Shown here in pieces: positions 34,922 to 46,900 of a stretch of DNA of 64,000 nt. Origin of the DNA: Ptychodera flava (taxonomy: Eukaryota; Hemichordata; Enteropneusta; Ptychoderidae); assembly GCF_041260155.1 (NCBI RefSeq), contig NW_027248277.1:17457872-17521871 (forward strand), given 5' to 3'. Position numbers and translations under genes: made by a program. How positions within the stretch are numbered: position 1 is the first letter of the stretch; every line of letters starts with the position of its first letter. The notes under the pieces were generated by a model, which worked only from the letters and a program-made list of their open reading frames with translations, did no database searches and had not been told where the DNA came from.

Positions 34922-37900
34922 ATGTATGTATGTATGTATGTATGTATGTATGTATGTATGTATGTATGTATGTATGTATGTATGTGTATGTATGTATGTA
35001 TGTATGTATGTAGTATGTATGCATGTATGCATGCATGCATGCATGCATGCATGCATGTATGTATGTATGTATGTATGTATGTATGTATGTATGTATGTAT
35101 GTATGTATGTATGTATGTATGTAGGGCCCGTCAACTATCGAAAAAAACACGTTTAACCCCCGTCTAACATCAGTCAGCAATGAAGTAAGCTTGCATATGA
35201 ACTTGTTCCGTGGTGTGATCTAAAGGACAGAGGGGTTATGGCCAGTTGAAAGGCTTGTGTTGGCACCAGATTGTCTCATCAGAAAATTTACCAAGCAGAT
35301 TACACTTTCAATGGAACACAAAAGGCTATCACACCTCCAGTATCCTCTTACAGACAAGAACAAAGGCGATCCCAGGGATCGCGAACAGTGTCTTTAACTT
35401 TTCAATTTCCAGATGCATTGTTTTGGCATGAAATTTGATCTGGAAGACCAAAGGTTACCGATATCTGGCACTAGTCCCATCATGACGTGACATTCGCATG
35501 TTGGTACTTAAGTATCACACCATTGATATACAAGAAGACTACTCGTCTATAAGCTTACATAAATTATGAAAAGAAGTGCAAAATTGCCACCGAAATATTG
35601 TACTGAACTCTGCCCACCTACCAAGGCAAATTTATTGACAACGACGTATAGCTTTTCCACGTCCTCGTCTGTGACATCTTTGTTGACTCCAGAGAGTGTA
35701 TACCAATCGCTAAGGTACGTTTTCAACCATTTGAGTTGAAATTCCTTCTGTGGGTAGTTGTCGAAGTCCATCACATGAACTCCTGGAAAGAAACAGCCAA
35801 ATGATGCTATATGTACCACGGACCATGTTTTCGGTATGTACATTTTTACCAACGAGAATGAATCTCTATTGGTAAATTTAAGCGCTTCTGTCATAAAATA
35901 ATACGAGAGTAAAATGACATATTGAAATATTGGGTATAGCAAGTATAGCTCACACACAATATCATAACATCAGAGCAAATTTGCTCGATGTTGTGTGAAG
36001 TTATGATAAACACAAAATTCGTCGGTGAATAGCTATGCGACTGTAGGAGTATATCGACAAATGAAATTACACAAATACTACACAAATACTGCAAGAAAAA
36101 TCTCTTAAAAATTTTGCGTCCTGTAAGAACAGGCTGATAATTGTTAAAAAGGGGGTTTAAAGGTGTTCATGAGATGTGGTCAAGGAATGGAACGTAAATC
36201 TAAGAACGTCTCTTTACATTGTCAAAGAAAACCGAATGAATGAAGGTAAATGAAATCTAATTTTTTTGAATCTTACCAGCAAACTCACAGAAATGGTTAC
36301 CAATGTCAAAACCCTGGTAGTTGAAAAACGTTTCATCAAAATCGATGAACGCAATATCTTCTGAAATACAAATATTTTAAGTAAGTACATTTGAGTGATT
36401 TGCTGGTATTCAGCGTAACTTTCGTAAGAAGTTTCCTTTCGTAGTTTTCGGTGCTTTATACAATGGCAATTCATTGTTAGTATCTGTTAGTCTGCTACAA
36501 ATCAGATTTCTTATTTTCTCTTGTTTTGATAATTTTGAATGTTGGAGTGGTTGGAATCTTTTTATGATTTCAAATTAATTTTGTGATATTCATCTGAATA
36601 ATGTCACGTCAAACGTGTCTATTAATTAGAAAAGCATAAATACGATGCCAAAGGTGTTTTCTATGGGCCGAGTTCTTGATTATCATACAAACAAACATTT
36701 AAGTACGGCAGACACTAGATTAGATGAGAAATGTACCTTGGGGACAGCTATTAAAACTCTCAAATATTTATGATTCTTTCCTGGCCTACTGCTTGTTGGG
36801 ACTCATTTTAACGCTCATGGAGTAAGAAAAATCTTGTCATAGTTTTTCAAATTTCATTTTTTTCATATATAGTTTACAAAGAGATAGCGGCCATTTTGAC
36901 TTTCAAAGAGCGCTTAATGTTAGGTAATTTGTTTCTCTTGAGAAAAACTTAGCTAGGTGACCCTGATTTTTATTCTTGATTTGGTAAGGGAATGGATGAA
37001 AGTTTTATTTAGGAAAGTTCGAAGAATGGTTTAGTGCGTTTCACAAATGACTTGCTAATCTGTGATTTCTTAACTGTTGACTGAGTAACTTTTTTAAAGG
37101 GGAAGTTCACCAAGGATGATTTTAACATATGTGCTAGCTTTATGGTTGCTTACCCCGGAAAACCTATTTTCGCTATTTATAACTCGCGCGATTTTTTACA
37201 AAAACTGATAAAAATAGTACAGGAAATTGCCCATGTAATTTGAATCATGGGAAAATAGCCCCAAGCTTGGAGCTTGCATCACCTGATATGGAAGGGACAT
37301 CTTCCCATGGGTATGGTATTGTCCACTCACCCACGTGCAAACCAGGCTGTGCGTATTTACATAACTTTTGTTAGTACTTAGTATCCTTGCATAAACGATA
37401 AATCACTTATAATAAACTGTACACTGTCCGATTCTGTGTTGCTGTTCACTACTGTGTTGCTGTGAATGGACAATGCGGGGCAATACCCCCTGAACTTGGT
37501 GAACTTCCCGTTTAACTGTTGACTGCTTTATTGTTTTAAACCACACCATAGAAATTTGAGGACTTATGGGAATACTGGCTGAAAAAAAATACATAGCATC
37601 TTCGTACATCAAGAATAAACAGTACTCTTAATGAATGAATGAATGATGGATGGATGAATGACAGAATGACTGACAGAATGACTGACTAACTGAATGAATG
37701 AATGAATGAATGGATGGATGAATCAATGACAGAATGACTGACTGAATGACTGACTAACTGAATGAATGAATGAATGAATGAATGGATGGATGAATCAATG
37801 ACAGAATGACTGACTGACTGACTGACTGACTTACTAACTGAATGAATGAATGAATGAATGGATGGATGAATCAATGACAGAATGACTGACTGAATGACTG

Positions 37901-40900
37901 ACTAACTGAATGAATGAATGAATGAATGAATGAATGAATGGATGGATGAATCAATGACAGAATGACTGACTGACTGACTGACTAACTGAATGAATGAATG
38001 GATGGATGAATGAATGACAGAATGACTGACAGAATGACTGACTGACTAAATGAATGGATGGATGGATGAATGAATGAATGACAGAATGACTGACAGAATG
38101 ACTGACTGAATGACTGACTAACTGAATGAATGAATGAATGGATGGATGGATGAATGACAGAATGACTGACAGAATGACTGACTGACTAAATGAATGAATG
38201 ACTGACAGAATGACTGACTGACTAAATGAATGAATGGATGAATGAATGAATGACAGAATGACTGACTGAATGACTGACTGACTGACTAAATGAATGAATG
38301 GATGGATGAATGAATGACAGAATGACTGACTGAATGACTGACTAACTGAATGAATGGATGGATGGATGGATGAATGACAGAATGACTGACTGAATGACTG
38401 ACTAACTGAATGAATGGATGGATGGATGGATGAATGACAGAATGACTGACTGAATGACTGACTAACTGAATGAATGAATGGATGGATGAATGAATGACAG
38501 AATGACTGACAGACTGACTGACTAACTGAATGAATGAATGGATGGATGAATGAATGATAGAATGACTGACAGAATGACTGACAGAATGACAGAATGACTA
38601 ACTGAATGAATGAATGGATGGATGAATGAATGACAGAATGACTGACAGAATGACTGACTGACTGACTAACTGAATGAATGAATGGATGGATGAATGAATG
38701 ACAGAATGACTGACTGACTACCTGAATGAATGGATGGATGGATGAATGAATGACAGAATGACTGACAGACTGACTGACTAACTGAATGAATGAATGGATG
38801 GATGAATGAATGATAGAATGACTGACAGAATGACTGACAGAATGACAGAATGACTAACTGAATGAATGAATGGATGCATGAATGAATGACAGAATGACTG
38901 ACAGAATGACTGACTGACTGACTAACTGAATGAATGAATGGATGGATGAATGAATGACAGAATGACTGACTGAATGACTGACTGACTAAATGAATGAATG
39001 GATGGATGAATCAATGACAGAATGACTGACAGAATGACTGACAGAATGAATGACTAACTAAATGAATGGATGGATGGACTAACGAAATGTATTACTAATA
39101 TTAGATATTTGAATAGGTTTATGCAAATCGATAATTATTTCACTTACCAGTTTGTTCGTCGTACACTATATTTCCAGATGATAAATCATTATGACAGAAC
39201 ACAATTGGTGAATTCAATGGAACCAACTTTGTCTCCAACTCTTCAATCTCCTTTCCAAGTTGGTCATAGCTCGGAATATTTTCTTGAAACCTGTGTGTGA
39301 AGGGATGATATACAGGCAGGGGATAGCGAAAATGCACTTGTGGGCCTGTCGCTGTGGGGACTTTTACAAAAATTAATACGCGAAAGTACACAAACTGGGA
39401 TCGACAACAGAGGAATGAAGGATATTCACCGACATATGTATAAGGAGGAACGCTAACTATAAAGTTAAGTCGCAAATTCCAAGATATAACTCGTCATTTA
39501 TGATTTATCATCATTTATCATTCGCGGGTTTATAAATTTTCTGTATCAGATTTTTTCCGCTTGTTTGCCTCTTTCTGTTCTGTTTCATCATTCTCTCCCA
39601 TCACTTGGGTCTTCTCTGCAATTTTTTCTCTTCCTCTCTCAGACTGCTGATATTTTTATCTTCTGTTGAAATATCTGTCATTCCTAATTCTCCGAAATAG
39701 AAGTCTATAGAATTACCGAAGGATATCGTGAATAGTACAAATCATGGATTATACCTTCTGTTCACCTCTTTATTTTCAAATTCCCTTGGAATCATCTGAT
39801 AGTATTTTTTCATAGTTGGGAATAATCCAGCATTTAAAATCTGCTTACCATTTTCCGGTTTAAGTGTGTGCAGTTTTGCCATTTTATTGGCAATTAACCT
39901 GGGAAATACACCAAGACTTCATATAAATACCTTCATGCATTCATCGTTGGTCTGTTCGTCACAAGGCTTCAATCACTGTTGACCTTCATTCTGCATCTAA
40001 GATTTGCTTCCTGTGACCTTCAGACCGCTCAATTGCAAAACTAGCGTAACAGGCTTACCAAAATTAACATGATGCATTTGCTCATTCAATAAAATTTACT
40101 CTTCTGATATATTTGCTAATGTACAATTTCTTCAAATATCAGCACATGAGTGTCTAATAAGTGTTAATTTTTAACTAAGCAATGTCTCAATTGCTACAGC
40201 TTTTTTCATATAAAAGCTAATCTTGAAGTGTATGGGATTGTGCTTTGACAGAGAATGCCAATTCAAAACTCAAAAATGCACCTAAAATCATGGGACACTT
40301 TTACTGTTGATTAGGGATATGTTGATCGTCGTGATAGTTAAACTGTTGAGTTATTGATACTATCTATTTAAATTGTTTAATTTTGTAATCATAGGTTTTT
40401 TTGGAAAGTGAAAAGAGCAAAACATTGAGCATTGTTGAATTACCCACCCAATGATACCAATTTGAAACACTGATGCAGAACATTTTCGAATACTCACGGA
40501 TATATTTTCTCCGACTTAACCATGTCTAAATCTATTGTCTCACCAGGGACATACTGATAACAAATCCCATTATTGAAACAACAGTGAAGTTCAGGACCAC
40601 ACTTGGCTTTGAATAAGACCTGAAAGGTTTCTATTTCTTTTGCTCTGTCCACCATCGATTTTGATTTGTTTCCGTAAACGCGAATTAAAACCATGTCACG
40701 TGTGTTTTCAGGCAAATAACAACCGAACAACTTATTCGAAATGCCACCCGTAAACACCTGAAATGTAAAATAAAAAATTGATATCGTATTAGATGATTCT
40801 TGATTCAAAATTCGACAGTCACACCAGGATAATATACCTGCATGCGAATGTGTATCATAGATGTTGGACGATTACGCCAAGCGTGGCTGGCCTGTTAAAT

Positions 40901-43900
40901 CTTTTGTTTAACAAGGTTTATTGACATGTCATGATATAAAGGTATCGACATCTTGATTGGGGTTATCATTGTCTTGTTCCCTGAAGTAATCCCAGCACGT
41001 TTTGTTCCCTGAAATAATCCCAGCAGAATAAATATTTTGGGTCTATGACGTAACTATTACAGCATGGATAGCTAAACTCAAGTCAATTACAAATTAAAAC
41101 ATCGGCAGTATTACCTTGTGAATAACATAATTATAAAAAATTAATCTATGCTGCCTTTATTAATTGGCGTCGATTGTCAAGTCCTTTATACCAACGATGA
41201 AGGCTCCTGCTGTTCATGTATGTAGGAAAACCGTGGCAAGGATAAGGCTACGCTCACAAATAACGCTGAAGGGAGGGCTGGAGGAATCGCGATTGAAATA
41301 TCTTCTTTTTCAGGTCCCCTAAATGCTCTAAAATTTTCAAGTCCCTCCGGATCAATTTTTTTCAAATCCCCTAATTATGATATAGCATATTTATTAGGAA
41401 TGCAAACAAAGAAAATATAAATATGATATAGGCAATTCTGCTCGACGATGTTCAACACTACCTGTGCAAACATGAATATTGCGTGTTTCAGCATGCTTTA
41501 GGGAGACAGCAAGAAACTGTATTTGACAAATATGCATTCAGATATTGAAACAACTATCAACAGTTGCAGCTTCTGCCCTGATACTAGGCCTACTTGTTAA
41601 TTTTTTCATATACAAGATTCATACATTATTTTTATTTTTCGTGACTACCCCAAATTTTCGAATCCCCCTGAAATCCTCCAACGCCCTCACTCTTTTTGTG
41701 AATGCAGAGTAATGAGGATATTGACATAAGGCTAAGGGAAAGCTTTGGCGTATCGATCGGTTAAGATAACTGGACTCCAAAACCGACTGGACCCTAGTCA
41801 ACTAGACCTCAGGTCAACTCCACCTTAACCCCGAACAAGTGTACCTCCTATTAAAAGTTTATCTCTTCGAATCATTTTTGATTAGTAGCCACTTGTGTTG
41901 AGGGTCATTCTGTTTCTTCCTTATGATATATGTACAGACCAAGAGTCAGCTGTTGTCATGCTACAGTCACACAAGAGCTTCCACAGTTTTAGTAATTTAA
42001 TTGATTTTACATGTAATTTTTCTTCGAACTCCATCCTGACACTGTGTATGACAGTGAAGCCCGTTCATACCTTTTATACGAGACCATGAACTGCTTGATG
42101 AATTCCTATGGTTCAGGCGTGATAGACCCCGGAGAAATAAGAGGTGGAGGTGTGGCTATTTGAGTAAATTTCTTTCTTGGAGCCAAACGAATGTCACACT
42201 ATGAATCCAACTGTGAACTATAAAATACAATGACTATGTTGCTTCTGGTGCAGGAGATCTCGAGAACAACCCAAGCGATTTTTCTCTTTTGCTACAGCCT
42301 GTATGAAAGAGACAAAGTCGCGTATACCTTGTACTATAAGCCTTGTGACGAGGAAGCTCAGAGGCCGATATTTTCAATACCTTTTTGAATCTGTTTTTAC
42401 AAATGATGTCATTAATACCAATCCTGAATTAGAAACCCAATATATGATCCATTGCTTAGGTTCACTATTCTGTGTCAGAGGCTAAGTTAGAACTTTAAGT
42501 CCTGAATAAACATAAAGCAATGGATGACGATAATTTGCCAGCGATAGTTTAAAAATGTGCTGATTCACTTTTCCATTCCACTAACTTTCATATATAATCG
42601 GTCAATCCACGAGGGAGTTTTCCCGAAAGCTGAAGAAAGCTTTGGTTGTACCTAGTACCTATACACAAAAAGGGTACCAAAACAAACGTAAGAAATTATC
42701 GCCAAGTGTCCCTCTTATTTCAAAAATGTGTGAGAAAATGATACCAAGGCGAGTATATAACCATGTAAAGAATGGTTTTTCGTCGGGGCGATCCTTTGAT
42801 CTATCTGTCTTGCTTAATGAAGCTCGTATTGCTGTTAATGAGGCAAAACAGTTGGATATCAAATATACAGATTTTTCTAAGGCATTTGACGAAGTAAATC
42901 ATAAATATTTAGTTAACACACTTAGTAAGTATGGAATACAAGACGCCCTCCTTGACTGGTTTGTTAGCTAACGAACTGATAGATCGAAGGTAGTTAATGT
43001 TAAAGGGTGTAGATCAAACCCTGGTTCAGGGAAGTCAGGGGTTCCGCAGGTGTCACAACTAGGATCACTGTGTTACATTCATTAAATGACCTATTTGGCA
43101 AGCCGCACTTTCCAATCCCAGGTTCTCGCATTAGTGGAGTTCTCCTCCCAGTCAAACACTTGGCCAGTACGATGTTTGATTTCTACAACATTGATTACAC
43201 AAACTGATCTCAACCTTTGTCACATTTTGCTAATCCTGCAAACAGAGTTTATACAAGCGTTTGATTGACGGTCGGTTCAAATCACCAACGGTCGTTGATT
43301 CGCCACCATAAACACTTGAATTTCCTAGAGAAGTTGTCTTCCAGTCGCGTTAGACTTTGATAACCACAGAGTTCGATCGCCAGCAGCTTCGCGCTGACCG
43401 CTTGGCAGTCTGTCTGTGTTTTTGCGGCCGGGGAAACTAAAAAGTGGCATTTTCTGGAGCGTGTGCCCGCGTGTTGCCTGTTTGGTGTCCACTACACAGT
43501 GAACGCCGCCATAACTTCGCGTCGTTTTAAAGGGAGGCTCCGCCTTTAAGGTTGCAGACGATCTGAAGCTGTTTAAAGGCATGTCTGGCGATCCCTGGGA
43601 TTGCCATTGTTCTGGTCTGAAAGAAGATTATTGAGGTGTGATAGCCTTTTGTTTTCCATAGACATTATAATCTTGTTGGTAAATTTTCTGATGAGATAAT
43701 CTGGCGCCAACGAATGCCTTTAAGATAATAGATAGTGTGAGTGACTGTTCAATGTTACAGGAGGATATCCACTTGTCCACATGGTGTGACAAATGGAAGA
43801 TGCGCCTTAATTATGCCAAGTTGTAGTACTCAGCCCTCCTTTGAAAAGATTGCCTATTGAAAGGCCTTATAACTTTGATGCACTCAATTTGGAGACAGAT

Positions 43901-46900
43901 TATAGTTGTAGCATAGGCCCTCTGAGGGACTGTAGTTATAGTGATCTAGGCATAAAGGTGTGGGATGATGGATAGCCAAAATAGCCAGCTTTGACATATT
44001 TAGCAGCTATGCAGCTAAGAGGGTTTACAGCAACGACTCAAGGGATAATTAGCGGCTATTCAGCTATTATGTTTGGGACCTCATGGTGGTAACTTAATAG
44101 TGCTTCGGGGTTGTTGAGCAGCTATTTATTTGATACCAAAATCCTTGGCTATTCAGCTATTCAAGCCAATAGCCGTTTTTAGCCGCTATTAGCCAATGCT
44201 AGTTGGCTATTAGCTGGCTATCAGCTATTTTCTTATCAATCTTATTCATGCAAAAACACAGTCATTTTTTCCCGTATTAACTATTGCCTTGCCTGGAACT
44301 TATACGCTCATCATCAACCCGCCGAATGAGGTGACATAATAATAATAATAATAATATTGGGTTTTTATATAGCGCACATATCCACAAGTACATGTGCTCA
44401 AGGCGCTTTACAATTATTATTACCCCTGGTCACTGGACCTAATATGATACCACTCAACTCCCTGGGAGCAAACTACAGCTCACATGTGCAGCCAATAAGC
44501 GCAGCAGAGCTAAACACACACATTACAACCACTGTCCTACCAGGTACCCATCACTCCTGGGTGGGGAGGAGCAGAGATGAGGAATAAAGTGCCTTGCTCA
44601 AGGACACAACACCATGGCCATGCCGGGGCTCGAACTCACCATCCTGTGATCGTAAGTCCACTGCTCTATCCACTGGCCCATGATGCGTATGTGTATTTTC
44701 TGACTTTTTAATTACATTTCCAACATTTGCTTACGAACTTTTAAACTTTTAAACTCGAGAAATCTCGCAATGTCTTACAGTGCGAATACTATTGCAATGC
44801 AGCACCTGTTTGTCGATATCTTCTTATTTACACCAATTATTCCCACTGCCGATCTAAGTGATCTCGCAACTGCGCTCTGCTTTTCCACATGAACTTACTC
44901 GTCGCAGCTCTTTGTCTGATTTAGAACCTGTGTAATCAGTCATTCATGTTTGTCTCCGGGATTAGTATCTATTAAAACCTGTAAAGTGGGCATAAACATT
45001 ACCAATTCTCATGTACAGTGTGATCTTTTGGCGTGATTTTACCCTTCGCTTAAAACTTAAAGACAATAAACAAAATAATTACCATGTTCACCATTGCCTC
45101 CGTAGAGCCCCGCTCGACAAGAAATGCACAATGCAATTAGGTATTTCTAATGTAACCTGACATTTGATATTATTTTCTTGGTTCTACCATGGAGGTAGCA
45201 GAGAGCATTTCTATTTAATACAGAGGCCAAGCGAAAACTACAGCTGATCGTCCAAACGCTTGTGTAACTTCCTATGTAAGTACTTGTCAGTTGTGGGAAG
45301 TCTTCTGCAAACAACTTTTGTGTTCAGCTGCAAACTGACATGCATATTTAATAAGTCTTTGAACAAAAGACAATGCAAAAAGGTATTTAAAGGCGGAGCC
45401 TCCCTTTAAAAGGACGCCAAGCTGTGGCGGCGTTCACTGTGTAAGTGGACATCAAACAGGCAACACGCGGGCACACGCTCCAGAAAATGCCACTTTTTAG
45501 TTTTCCCCGGCCGCAAAAACGCAGACAGACTGCCAAGCGGTCAGCGCGAAGCTGCTGCCGATCGAACTCTGTGGTTATATTCAAAGTCTAACGCGACCGG
45601 AAGACAATTTTTTAGGAAATTCGAGCGTTTGTGATGGGGAATCAATGACCGTTGGCGATTTGAACCGACCGTCAATCAAACGCTTGTATAAACTCTGTTT
45701 GCAGGATTAGCAAAAGGTGACAAAAGGTTGAGATCAGTTTGTGTAATTAATGTTATAGAAATCAAACATCGTACTGGCCAAGTGTTTGACTGGGAGGAGA
45801 ACTCCACTAATGCGAGAACCTGGGATTGAAAAGTGCGTCTTTAAGAAAGCCTCTGCTGAATGTCGTTACCATGTAATCACATGAAACTTTTTCAGACACA
45901 AGCAATCACATGAAACCTTTTCAAACAAAGACTAATCGACCATAACTCCTCTACCGGTCAACCAGCCATGTGACTTAATATATTTTCTGGTTCTACCATT
46001 TCTCGAGGGTCTATGGTTCTACAAATCGCAAGATTCGCCTGATCATTTTGCAACAAAATTTTTCATGCCATTGAATGAAATCCTCAATACGCACAATTTG
46101 TGATTCTTTAGCTCTCAATGCAGAAAAAATGCCATGTGCTGTGGTTAGTAGAAACTTATACTTGCATGAAAGAAAATATTTCCATACAGAACTCAATACT
46201 ACGTTCTTGGTTCTACAATATTTATTCAGTATATTCATGTGATGTCTAATTCTTTCTACACCTAAGTGAAAGTCACGCCCGTAACTTCCTTTGTAAGTAG
46301 TTGTCAGGCCTTTAAGACGTGTCCAATGATTAGCTGGTAGCCAGCTAATAGCTGGCTAATAACAGCTAATAGCTTGAATAGCTCAATAGCCAGCCATTCC
46401 GACCTCGGGAGGTTGTTAGCTAGTAGCCAGTTAATAACTGGCTAATTACAGCCAAAAGCGGCTAAAAACGGCTAATAGCTTGAATAGCTCAACAGCCAGC
46501 CCATTCGGACCGCGGGAGTTCTTAGCTGGTAGCCAGCTAATAGTGGCTATTAGCGGCTAAAAACGGCTAATAGCTTGAATAGCTATATAGCCAGCCCTAC
46601 AATCATTATTTTTAGCTGAATAGCTACCTACTACGTTTATTAGCAGCTAAAAGTGTCCTGTGGAAATTAATAATAGCTTAAATAGCCACAAGCAGCTAAA
46701 TATAAGCTATTCTTATTGCTAACATAGCTATTAGCTACCTAGCTATTTACGGGGCTATTCAGCTATCAGTATCCAGCAATCCCGCACCCCACTCGATCTA
46801 GGGGTGACACTAGACACAATTTAATTTTTTCAACTCATGTTGTTTCTATTATCACTGATGATTGAAAACTACTGGGCATGCTAAAAAAAAAATTCGGGAA

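Larger units (their letters stand above)
43943..46802. mobile_element. Foldback DNA element, copy C
   Basis: The element is 43951-46794, flanked by GATCTAGG at 43943-43950 and 46795-46802. Same subrepeat ends, SINE and inner 450-bp element as copy A. A short deletion removes part of the left subrepeats near 44128. Confidence 0.7.

Noticed and set aside
37625..39080. Possible CRISPR-like array
   Set aside because: The units are contiguous tetranucleotide words with no unique spacers, so this is a minisatellite.
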